Below are positions 52,837 through 63,400 of a DNA stretch of 64,000 bases, in pieces. The number at the start of each line of letters is the position of its first letter. Position 1 is the stretch's first letter. This stretch comes from Flammeovirga sp. OC4 (lineage in GTDB: Bacteria; Bacteroidota; Bacteroidia; Cytophagales; Flammeovirgaceae). The notes under the pieces were generated by a model, which worked only from the letters and a program-made list of their open reading frames with translations, was not told the origin of the DNA and did no database searches. A program made the translations under genes and the position numbers. The stretch covers positions 62,001 through 126,000 of the forward strand of contig NZ_JTAM01000013.1 in the NCBI RefSeq assembly GCF_000812565.1. Reading direction: 5' to 3'.

Positions 52837-54711
52837 ATGAAAATGAAATATCTACTAACCCTCTTGATGAGTATCACTATACTCCATCTTTCTCATGCCA
52901 AAGGAAAAGTGTCTATTGATCGTGTCGAACCTGCTTTTTGGTGGGCTGGTATGGTCAACCCAGAATTACAAGTACTAGTGCATGGTGAAGGAATCAATGA
53001 TTTAGACCCTTCAATTGCTTATGAAGGTGTTGCCTTGGAACAGGTGATTAAGGTAGAAAATCCCAATTACTTGTTTTTGAATCTAAGACTTAGTGATTCA
53101 GTGAAGCCAGGGAAATTCCCAATCCAATTCAAAAGAAAAGGTAAAGTAGTTTTTACTTACGATTATGAATTAAAAGCTAGAGCAAAGAACTCAGCAAACA
53201 GACAAGGCTTTTCTAACGAAGATGTGATGTATCTGATCACTCCTGATCGTTTCGCAAATGCAATTCCAGAAAATGACCATGTAGAAGGAATGTACGAAGA
53301 TACAGACCGTTCTGATAATGGTAAGCGTCATGGTGGCGATTTACAAGGTATCATTGATAACTTGGATTACATCAAAGGACTTGGTTTTACTGCCGTTTGG
53401 ATTTGTCCTGTATTAGAGAGTAATCAAGTAGATTATTCATACCATGGTTATGCAATTACTGACTACTACAAAGTAGATGCTCGTTATGGATCAAATGAAG
53501 ATTATGTTCGTTTGGTAGAAGAAGCAAAGAAAAGAGGTATCAAAATAATCATGGACCAAGTAGAAAACCATGCTGGTTTAAACCACTGGTGGACTAAAGA
53601 TATGCCTACAAAAGATTGGTATCACCATGCTGAAAAAGCGGAGAAACCAATGACTAATCATAATAGAGCGTCATTAGCAGACCCTTACACTACTGAATCT
53701 GAAAAGAAAGCCTTCAGTGATGGATGGTTTGTGGATAGAATGCCTGACTTAAACCAATCTAATCCTCTAATGGCGAAGTACTTAATCCAAAATTCAATTT
53801 GGTGGGTAGAATATGCGGGATTAGGCGGCATCCGTCAAGATACTTTCTCGTATCCAGATCCTGATTTTATGAGTGATTGGTCAAGAAGTATCATGGAAGA
53901 GTATCCAAACTTTAACATTGTAGGTGAGGAGTGGACTGTAAATCCGGCACTTGTTGCAAGATGGCAAGCAGGTCAAGTAAACAGGGATGGTTATAAATGT
54001 TATATGCCGTCTATGATGGATTTCCCTAACCAAGATGCTTTCGTAAAGTCATTGAATGTTACTCCTGGAGAATCATGGCAAGATAGCTTTGGTGCAGCGT
54101 ATGAGATGTTGGCCAATGACTTCTTATATGTTGATCCATACAACTTGGTAACTTTTATGGATAACCATGATATGGCTCGTATCTATGATCAAGTAAATCA
54201 AAACTACGATTTATATCAGATGGCTATGGTATACTTATACACTTTGAGAGGTATTCCACAAGTTTATTATGGTACGGAAATTACAATGTCGTATCCTGAA
54301 AACCCTGGTGATCACGGTGGATTAAGAATCGATATGCCAGGTGGATGGGCAGGTGACAAAGTCAATGCATTTACAGGTGAAGGCTTGAACGCTCAGCAAA
54401 AAAATGCAATGAAATTGATCAAAACTCTAAACGAATACAGAACTAAAACAACTGCATTACAATCAGGTAAGTTGGTTCACTATTATCCAAAAGAGGAGAC
54501 TTACGTAATGTTTAGATTTGATGATAAGACAAAAGTGATGACCATTTTCAATAAAAATGCAGAAGCAAAAGAATTGAAATTGGATCGTTTTGAAGAAACA
54601 TTAAAAGGAGCAAAATCTGCAACTGATATTCTAACAGGAAAGAAATATGACCTGTCAAAAGGTGTAATTTCAATTGATGCTACTTCAGCTGTAATGTTAG
54701 AAGTGAAATAG
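52837..54711 (+). CDS. GH13 alpha-amylase family enzyme (SusA/neopullulanase-like)
   Basis: A 624-residue exported enzyme: signal peptide (about 1-21), an N-terminal beta-sandwich (about 23-115, DRVEPAFWWAGMVNPELQ) as in cyclomaltodextrinases and neopullulanases, a TIM-barrel and a C-terminal beta domain. The nucleophile Asp is in GGIRQDTFSYP, the acid/base Glu in NIVGEEW and the stabilising Asp in TFMDNHDMARI; ITPDRFANAIPEN and MDQVENHAG are further GH13 regions. It would cut alpha-glucans in the periplasm. No susC/susD genes are adjacent. Confidence 0.93.
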   Translation: MKMKYLLTLLMSITILHLSHAKGKVSIDRVEPAFWWAGMVNPELQVLVHGEGINDLDPSIAYEGVALEQVIKVENPNYLFLNLRLSDSVKPGKFPIQFKRKGKVVFTYDYELKARAKNSANRQGFSNEDVMYLITPDRFANAIPENDHVEGMYEDTDRSDNGKRHGGDLQGIIDNLDYIKGLGFTAVWICPVLESNQVDYSYHGYAITDYYKVDARYGSNEDYVRLVEEAKKRGIKIIMDQVENHAGLNHWWTKDMPTKDWYHHAEKAEKPMTNHNRASLADPYTTESEKKAFSDGWFVDRMPDLNQSNPLMAKYLIQNSIWWVEYAGLGGIRQDTFSYPDPDFMSDWSRSIMEEYPNFNIVGEEWTVNPALVARWQAGQVNRDGYKCYMPSMMDFPNQDAFVKSLNVTPGESWQDSFGAAYEMLANDFLYVDPYNLVTFMDNHDMARIYDQVNQNYDLYQMAMVYLYTLRGIPQVYYGTEITMSYPENPGDHGGLRIDMPGGWAGDKVNAFTGEGLNAQQKNAMKLIKTLNEYRTKTTALQSGKLVHYYPKEETYVMFRFDDKTKVMTIFNKNAEAKELKLDRFEETLKGAKSATDILTGKKYDLSKGVISIDATSAVMLEVK

Positions 54712-54839
54712 TTGTAAATCAAATAGATAGTGCTTAAAGTCTACATTTAAACTATTTTGGAAATAGTAGAAGATTATTTATTTCTGAAATTGAATATGAT
54801 TATAGTTCAATTAAGTGCTTAAATAGTACAATATTCATG

Positions 54840-54872
54840 AAAGAGGCACCTATTATGGGTGTCTCTTTTGTA
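54840..54872 (+). terminator. intrinsic terminator after the amylase gene
   Basis: Arms AAAGAGGCACC (54840-54850) and GGTGTCTCTTT (54858-54868), one G-U pair, short T run. It lies 130 nt after the amylase stop and just before the next gene. Confidence 0.65.
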
Positions 54873-54947
54873 TTTTGAAAAAAATGATGATATTATTGTC
54901 ATTCATGACATTTGGATTGTCCTAAAAAGTACAATAGTATTATCTAG

Positions 54948-55397
54948 ATGAAGAGTATTTATTTACCGTTTTATTTGATAACCATCTTTTTATTTTCGGC
55001 ATGTATGATAGATGACGAAAATGCAGATGAGTTAAAGTTAGGTCCTGTAGAGCACATTTTTCATGATGCCCTTGAAGTAGAAGTAGAAGACTCTCTATCT
55101 CAATTAGCGATTGATGTGAAAATCTTAGGCTGGCTTAAAGATGACAGAAGTTCTTACTATCTGCATTATAAATTTTCAAAAAGGGAAGGAGGAGAAATTT
55201 ACAGTAATGAAACGATTCCCTATGATGATATTCAAATTAAGGATGACATTTTAACCAAAAGTCTACTTTTTGAGGACTTAGATTCCCTTACTGAATATTG
55301 TTTAGAGTTGAGCTCAACGTATAGAGATGAAGTTACCAAAATAGATACTTATTTCTTTTTTACGAAGGGAGACACAACAACAAATGAAATGGAATAG
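54948..55397 (+). CDS. small lipoprotein of unknown function
   Basis: A 149-residue lipoprotein with lipobox FSAC (Cys19) and a very acidic start (MIDDENADELKL). The mature part is beta-rich and acidic (EVEVEDSLSQLAIDVKILGWLK). No family is recognised. Its stop lies inside a terminator hairpin shared with the convergent gene. Confidence 0.7.
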   Translation: MKSIYLPFYLITIFLFSACMIDDENADELKLGPVEHIFHDALEVEVEDSLSQLAIDVKILGWLKDDRSSYYLHYKFSKREGGEIYSNETIPYDDIQIKDDILTKSLLFEDLDSLTEYCLELSSTYRDEVTKIDTYFFFTKGDTTTNEME

Positions 55398-55418
55398 CAT
55401 TCAGCTATTCCATTTTTT
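55387..55418. terminator. bidirectional terminator containing both stop codons
   Basis: Arms AAATGGAATAGC (55387-55398) and GCTATTCCATTT (55404-55415), perfect, followed by T's. The TAG of the plus gene (55395-55397) is in the left arm and the stop of the minus gene (55401-55403) in the loop. Confidence 0.8.
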
Positions 55419-56204
55419 ATAGATAACATCTTGCATTTCTTGGTGTATACTTGGCGGTGCAGCAATAATTTCTCTGTCTTCGATATAAGAAGGAGCGTTA
55501 GAAAAAGTAGAGACAACACCTCCTGCTTCTTTCACAATAATTGCTCCGGCAGCGACATCCCAGGCATTAAGGTTGTATTCAAAGAAACCTTCCAATCTTC
55601 CACAGGCCACATAAGCAAGGTCAACCGCAGCAGATCCAAGTCTTCTTACACCATGACATCCTTCCATCATTCCCATAAGAATATTCATGTATTGAGGCAT
55701 TTTCTCAAAATCGTAATAAGGGAAACCTGTTGCAATTAATCCTTTTTTAAGTTCAGTTTGTCGGGATACTTGAATTGGAGTACCATTTAAAAACGCACCT
55801 CCATCTTTCCAAGCATAAAAACACTCCTCAAGGTTCACTTCTCTCACTACACCTAGACAATAGTCTGTTTCACTCACTAAACCTATACTGATAGAGAAAA
55901 TAGGAATACCATGGATGAAATTGGTAGTTCCATCTAAAGGGTCGATAATCCATTTTAAACCATTATTTGAGCTTTTATTTGTGCCTTCCTCACCAATAAA
56001 CCCTGCTTCAGGCATAATTGCTTCAAGCCCGTGTACAATTTTTTGCTCGGCAGTTTTATCGACATAAGAAACAAGGTCATTTAATCCTTTGTATTCAATC
56101 TTACTGTCATCGAAGTTTTGTCTTTCAGTAGCAATAAAATGACCTACTTCTTCTGTTAGCTTGATCACCTTATGGCAGATTTCTTTGTAATCGTATTGGC
56201 TCAT
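55401..56204 (-). CDS. inositol monophosphatase family protein
   Basis: A 267-residue Mg-dependent phosphatase. The metal sites are clear: Glu in FIGEEGTN, WIIDPLDGTTNFIHG (the DPxDGT signature, about 88-102) and AWDVAAGAIIVKEAGG near the C-terminus, with the conserved lysine segment IEYKGLNDLVSYVD before them. Members act on inositol phosphates or on related sugar and nucleotide phosphates; the SuhB type also binds ribosomal RNA transcription complexes. The substrate here cannot be read. Confidence 0.92.
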   Translation of the reverse strand: MSQYDYKEICHKVIKLTEEVGHFIATERQNFDDSKIEYKGLNDLVSYVDKTAEQKIVHGLEAIMPEAGFIGEEGTNKSSNNGLKWIIDPLDGTTNFIHGIPIFSISIGLVSETDYCLGVVREVNLEECFYAWKDGGAFLNGTPIQVSRQTELKKGLIATGFPYYDFEKMPQYMNILMGMMEGCHGVRRLGSAAVDLAYVACGRLEGFFEYNLNAWDVAAGAIIVKEAGGVVSTFSNAPSYIEDREIIAAPPSIHQEMQDVIYKKWNS

Positions 56205-56443
56205 ATTTTTTATCTAAAAAGTAAGAAATAGAATAGTGAAACTCATCAATATTAGAATTAATCCTCTATTAAGTAAGAAAACCTCTATCTCTTTAAAAAG
56301 TTTATTTTAATAAGTTGTTTATCTTCAGCACAATTGCTTACAACAATATTAATCAAAAATATTTTTCTGAAGTTACGTATCAAAAATTATTTGTTAATAC
56401 GGTGGAATCAAATGTAAAAATAGAGTAGTTCCTAAATTGGATA

Positions 56444-57061
56444 CTAGCTTTCTAGTATTTGTAGCTCACGATTGATATTGTCTCTTGCTTGCTGTTCATA
56501 TCTCTTTTGAAAATGAGAAGTCAGAAAAACATGGCCCTCTAGGAAATGTTTTAATACTTTTTTTCTGCCTTTATTGTAAATGAAATCGGGATAAATAGAA
56601 TATTCTGATCTGACATTCTTTAAATAAGTAACATATACCTCCCATTTTTGACCTAAGATAGACATATCAATATCAATAAAAAGGTTCGTGTCTACTATCT
56701 CTGATAAGAGGTGTTGTTTTGTAGCAAGGATATGGTTTTGACATTTGGAGATCGTGTTGCTATCTACTCTAATATTTGACAGTTTTTTTACTGCTATTTC
56801 CGCACTTTTCGATTCGTTATTCCCTTTCAAAGGATTATAAACAAGATCATGATAGAACAGAGCAAATAAAAAAGCATTCAAATTTTCAATTTTACTTTTT
56901 ACATCATCTATTTCAATGATCATATGTTCTAAATGATTGAGGTTGTGATATTTTCTCTCTTTTGAAGAATAATGATTCGTTATTTCACCCCAATATTGTT
57001 CAATTAGTCTAAGATCATCTGTGTAATAGGAAAGAAGTGAGGTATATTTTTCTTTAAGCAT
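56444..57061 (-). CDS. predicted HD-type metal-dependent phosphohydrolase
   Basis: A protein of about 205 residues of the predicted metal-dependent HD phosphohydrolase group. Metal ligands are seen in KYHNLNHLEHMI, in FALFYHDLVYNPLKGNNESKSAE (the HD pair) and in the later DIDMSILG Asp. The start MLKEKYTSLLSYY is my choice; in-frame ATGs 12 and 63 nt further upstream (57112 and 57124) would add up to 21 residues of no clear function. The substrate is unknown. Confidence 0.75.
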   Translation of the reverse strand: MLKEKYTSLLSYYTDDLRLIEQYWGEITNHYSSKERKYHNLNHLEHMIIEIDDVKSKIENLNAFLFALFYHDLVYNPLKGNNESKSAEIAVKKLSNIRVDSNTISKCQNHILATKQHLLSEIVDTNLFIDIDMSILGQKWEVYVTYLKNVRSEYSIYPDFIYNKGRKKVLKHFLEGHVFLTSHFQKRYEQQARDNINRELQILES

Positions 57062-57124
57062 GTTATTTTCAATTAGAGGTGATGTTTTATGTATATCCAA
57101 AATACAAGTCATAATGTATGACAT

Positions 57125-57481
57125 ATTTTTAATATTAATAAAATGTAAAATTATATATTTTGTTATTCATGTAAATATCTAGTATTCAGTATTTTGTCTT
57201 TGAATTAAGAAATGTTAAAAATAATATATTTTAATAAACAAATCTAAATTTGTAGTTTTGAGGCTGATTACTGGGTGCCTCTATTAATGATTGTGTATTA
57301 CAATCAAATTTTAAGATTTTATATTTTTTATCCTTCTCGAATTGTGATAATATTTTGAGAAAACAACAGACTGCAATAAAATATTTTGATTTTACACTCT
57401 TGTTCAAAGAGAATTACCCACCCTTTCATTTAACGAATTTTTTTAATTAAAAACTCCTCACTTTCACAGCAAACAACAAAG
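57125..57481. other. leader/promoter region of the giant repeat gene
   Basis: About 357 bp without a gene. It holds a -7-like TAAATTTG (57245-57252), a hairpin GAGGC/GCCTC (57261-57282) and a perfect TGATTGT/ACAATCA hairpin (57288-57306). A ~230-nt leader before the start at 57482 is therefore likely. Confidence 0.45.
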
Positions 57482-60400
57482 ATGAACTACAACTTCTTAA
57501 AACCAATTTTATGGTTACTGATTATTACCCTCAGTATACAGGGACATGCACAAACTTTTCCGTCTAGTGGGCATGATGGTTCTTCACCGACTAAGGTAGT
57601 TGATGTAAAAAATGCAACCTATTATGGCTACACGGGAGATGAAGAAATACGGGATATGGCAATAGGTTCTGATGGATCTATTTATTTCGTTGGTAAAACT
57701 TCAAGTGATGATTTGATTGCTTCTCCTGGAGCAGAGCAAACACAATTAAACAACGGTGATGCTTCAGGCCTTTCCGATGCCTTTTTAGTTAAAATGGACC
57801 CCACAGGTCTCCGAAGACAATGGGGTACTTATTATGGAGGGGCAAGTTCTGATGAAGGCAATAGTATTGTCTTTCATGATGACCATATTTATATGGTAGG
57901 TACAAAATCAGATCAGGCTTTTATCACAAAATATGACACCAATGGTAGATTAATTTGGGAAAAATCAAATTTCGGTCAAGCCGATAAAAGTCACGCTATT
58001 GATGTTGTCGTTGCAAATTCTAAGATATTTGTCATAGGTTATTATTGGGGTAAATCTGAAGGGAATAATGCATTTATTGCTTCTTTTAATCTTAATGGAA
58101 ATTTACAAGATGAAAAAACAATAGAAGGTGATGTAGCCTATTTATCTTCCATAACTACCGATGGACAAAATGTTTATTTATCAGGAATGGTCTTTGAAGA
58201 CACTGATTTCCCTAGTTCAGGTAATAGTAAAATTACTATTGGTGATGAGGCTTTTGTGGCTAAGGTGAATAATAGTAACGTATTCCAGTGGGTTGAGGCT
58301 GTAGGTAGTAGAGTGGGAGAAAATACTATACCTATTTATTATGATAATACAAATAATCATCTTGTTGTCGCAACAGAAGAAAGAGGCAATATAAAAGTTT
58401 ACAAAATTAATTCAGGAAATGGTAATCTGATTAGCGAGGTAGTATCAAGTTATGGAGGAACTAAAGATGAAACTGTTGAATCTTTAGTTGTTGATACAAA
58501 AGGTAATATTTTCATTACAGGTATTACAGAGAGTAATGATTTAATTTCCTCATCAGATCAAGGTATCTATCAACAGTCATTTGGTGGAGAAAAAGATGTC
58601 TATGTAACTAAGTTCGACAATAATGGATCGGTTAACTGGTCTACTTACTTTGGTAGTACAGCCACCGATGAGGGATTAAGCATAACGCTAAATAGTAATG
58701 ATGCTATCTATGTTGGAGGTATGGCAAGTAGTCAACAAGGGATTGCAACTGATGTGGCATATGATAAAGACTATAATGGAGCGAGAGATGGTTTCTTTTC
58801 TGAATTTCACGACTTATACTTTATTACTCAACCCAAAAATCAGAAAGTGGGTTTTAATGGAACAGCCACTTTTACGGCACAAGCTGAAGGTTCTGTATTG
58901 AATGATCAGCTCAGTTATCAATGGTATTTTAGTTTAGATGGAAGTACAAACTGGACAACGGTTTCAGGTGGTAATGCAACTACACTCACTATTTCTGGAG
59001 CTACAAATGAGGATAGGGGCTATTATAAATGTGTGGCATATAGCCCGAAACTAGATGCTGTAGTGCATTCTAATAATGCGAGACTTAATGTGATTTCAAT
59101 TACTGCATCTGATACAGAATTTTGTTTGGATGGAACTTCTACTTTAGCTACTGTTGACTTTTCAGGAGAAGATAATATTACTGATGTAACTTATTCTTGG
59201 ACGGCTTCACCTTCAGCGACAGCAGGTTTACCTTCCAATACCAACCAAAGTACGATTGAAGTATTTCCTACATATGCAGGGTCTTATACGTATACTGCCA
59301 ATGTAAATTATAAAGACAGTGGAGATCCTCAACAATTGACAGTATCTATTACTCTAATTGTATTGCCAATTCCATATGTGGATGCTACAAATATGAAAAC
59401 GGCTTTTTGTTCAGGTGAGGAAACCGATATTGAATTGAAAGCCATTTTTCAATACGATCTAAATGATAACGACCCTAATAACATCCAAAATGCCAATAAT
59501 TGGAAGAATGATCCTTCAAGAACGGTTCATTTTTCTTGGGTGGTAGATGAAAATACAGACGTAGATGGTTATGAGGATGATCAAATCCGAAATACCAACA
59601 ACAGCTCTCAAAATTCAATTCGACAGACACTAAACAATTTATCGTCCACAGACCAAAAGGTGACGTATCATATTGCTGTAGAATTAGAGGGAGGTTGTCC
59701 AACCGATCCGCCAGTGGATGTCATTGTGTACGCATTACCGGAGGTAGATGCTGGAAATGACCTTACTTTTTGTCAAGGAGAGGAAAGGCAACTTTTAAGT
59801 GGCTTTACACCTTCAGACGGTGTATGGACAGGTACAGGAATTGAAAAAGTAGGGAATGATTACTATTTCAACCCTCAAACTTCAGGAACAGGGGAATTTA
59901 CACTGACACTGACAAGTACGGATGCTAATAATTGTGTGAACTCAGATCAAATTACAGCAACTGTAAAATCGTTACCCATTCTAACGTTAAATGCTCAGGC
60001 TGATGAAATCAGTTCTGATAGTGAAGTGTCAATTGATTTTTCATCGACAATACCTGAAGTGACTTTTAATTGGATTGTCAAAAATCAAGTCAATGTATCG
60101 GGGGCAACAGAAGGTACAACTACTGTTACAAATGGTCAGTATACATTAAAACAGACACTAACCAATAGCAGTTTTGTTCAAGGTGAAGTGACCTACGAAG
60201 TGACACCAGTCGCAGATGGATGCGAGGGGGTTCCTAAAGAAATAACGATAGTTGTAGTGCCAACACCTACTGTTGGAGGAATTGATGATGTGTTTGTGTG
60301 TTCTAATGAATTGGAAGAGGTGGATTTGACCGGTGATGTAGCCAATACAATTTATCATTGGGAAGTAATAGAGAATAGAGGCAATTTGGTAGTGTCCAAT

Positions 60401-63400
60401 GGTAGTTCACAAACAAAATGGCCTATCCAAATTGAAAACACTACGAACCAAACACAGGTAGTGAAATACGAGATTACTCCAGAAGTCAATAATAGTTTTG
60501 GAACCCCTCAAGAAGTAATCGTTACGGTATATCCTGAAGTCACAAGTATTGTCAATAATCAGAGTACTCAAATCTGTTCGGGTGAAAATGCGAATGTATT
60601 GATTTCATCTCTTCTACAAGGTACTTCTTTATCTTATACTTGGAGGGTTACCAATCAAAGTGCCTTATTTTCGATGGCACAATATACTGGTACGATCAAT
60701 AATAATGATGGGAGTTCAATCACTTTACTATCCGAAAAAATTGAGAACCTCACATCACAAGATCAGACGGTACAGTTTGAGGTAACTACTTCGGCTAATA
60801 ATTGTGAGGGACAGAAAGCAACTTTTGCCATTACTGTTCTAGCATTGCCTGAGGCAAAAATTAAGACCACCGGAAGTCCAGCAGAAATTTGTGGTGATGC
60901 TCAAATTAGATTAGAAGCTGAGACACAGAATGCTCAAACGGGGACCACTTATCAGTGGTTGAAAGATGGAGTTGACATCTCTGGAGCTACAGCAACGTCT
61001 CTGACAGTAACAGAACAAGGAATTTATACTTTAAGAGTAATTTATAATTCATGTGAGGCGGTTTCTGATCCATTTGAGGTAATTCAAGCTTCAAGCGTTC
61101 AAGCTAAAATTACGCCGTTAACGCAAACAGATTTCTGTTTTGATGATAATATAGCAGTGACATTATCTTCTGATAATACAGCACAAAACTACATTTGGTA
61201 TAAAGATGGGGTAGAAATTGACAGAGGTACTGCCCAGATTACAGTTACAACAGAAGGTGTTTATAAGTTAGAAACTATTGATGAAGGAGGTTGTACTTCT
61301 CAGCCAGGCGAAGTAACAATTACACGTTTAGCAAAACCGACAGCATTAATTGCAGCAGATCAATTGACCTATTGTATTGGAGATAATATCCAGACAACAT
61401 TTACAGTCAACACTTCAAATGCAACGGGTACTTATCAATGGATGAAAAAAGACGATAGCGATGTATTTATTGATCTTTCAGGTAAGACTTCTTCTACATT
61501 AACAGCAACAGAATTGGGAGAATATGCCGTTCGTTTTGAGACTACCGAAGGATGTGTTGTGACTTCAAATACCTTGAAAATCGAAAATCATCCAGAGGTT
61601 ATCATTGATGCAGGAGAAGATAAAATGGTTTGTCAGGAAGATCAAATTCAAATAGGTACATCTGCCATTGCCAATTATTCCTACCAATGGAATCCAATTA
61701 CAGCATCAGCTCCTAATTTGTCGGATAATACAAGTGCAATGCCTCAAGTCCAGCCTACTCAAAGCAATACGGCTGGTGATTATATTTATGAATTGACAGT
61801 TATAGATAATAATACAGGGTGTTCAACCACTGATCAAGTGACAGTAAATATTTCCGAATTACCAATAGCTTCTATTTCTGTATCCAATAAAGCCATTTGG
61901 TGTGGTAACGAAACAATTGATACAGACCTTACAGCGGAAGTCTCTAATTTGAGTAATTTGGAAGGTGTTGTCTATTCTTGGGAAAATCAGAATGGAGAGA
62001 ACTTAGGTAATGATATCACGATCAATGTTACAACAACAGGTACTTATTTCCTTACAGTACAAACAAAAGACAATTGTAGTGTAAAAACATCCTTGGAAAT
62101 AACACAGTATGAAGAACAGTTACCTGTACTGACAGTAGATGGTATTGAGACTGAGAGTAAAGAAATATGTGAAGGTGAAAGTGTCCTTTTAAAGGTAGCA
62201 CCTTACGATGCTAATTTAACGTATACTTGGCTAGATGCGAATGAAAATGAAGTAGGGCAGGGAGAAGAAATCAGCATCAATACAGCAGGAAGTTATAAAG
62301 TAAAAGTGACCATTGGATCAGGGTGTGAGGAAGTATCTTCAGATGTAGATGTTATCGTGAAACCGCTGCCTGTGGTAAGTATTAGCACTTCAAATGCATT
62401 AGGGTATTGTATTGGAGAGCCAATTGATGTCACAATGGAAGCCTCCTCTACAGCAATGGACTCTTACCAATGGTACAAAAATGGAGTAGAACTTTCGGGT
62501 GAAACAACAGCCTCTTTCACAACCACTACTTCCGGTACTTATTCTTTAATAGTAACCAAAGATGGATGTACCTCTCTACAATCCAACGAATTGGTTATCC
62601 AAGAATATGATTACCCAACAGCATCTATCTCTGCAGATCAATTGGCCTTTTGTAAAGGTTTAGAAATTAGAGCAACATTTACAGCAACCTCAAACAATGC
62701 AGATACCTATCAATGGCAGAAAAAAGATCAATCCGATAATTTCATTGATATTTCGAGTGAGACAGGAAGTACTTTTATTGCCACTGAGATTGGGGAATAT
62801 AGAGTTGTGGTTACTTCTCCACAAGGTTGTGCAACTCCATCGGAGGAAAAAGAGGTAAGGGAAATAGACCTACCTTCAGTAGCCATCGAAATTACTCAAG
62901 GTGCTGGAGTGATATGTGAAAATGATTTTGCTGAATTATCTTTACCGTTAGATCCTACATTCACTTATACGTGGTATAGAGATAATGTTGAGATTCCTAA
63001 TGAAACAGCCAATATTCTTATCGTAACCACAGACGGTGAGTATCATGCGAAGGTGACTCAAAATACAGGAAATGCAAATGTAACTTGTGAAGTAGATACA
63101 GATCCTGTAGAAATAAAAGTTCAGCCACTTCCAGTAGTCGTGATTGATAATCCTGGTGCGATTTGTCAGTGGGATTCAAGACAATTGACGGTGGGTAAGT
63201 CACCTGACGATATTAGTTTTGGAGAAATTGTATTAGAAGAGTGGTCGGGTACAGATATTACACCTGATGGTATTTTTACTCCTTCAAGAGGTGATGAAAC
63301 ATATACTTTAACATTCAAATATCAATTTAAGTACAATGGAGCAGTGGCATCATGTGAACAAACCGCTTCTATTACTATTACAGTAGATCCAATACCTGTT

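Noticed and set aside
52837-54711. GH13 gene considered as part of a polysaccharide utilisation locus
   Set aside because: No susC/susD pair or regulator is adjacent; the gene stands alone between terminators.
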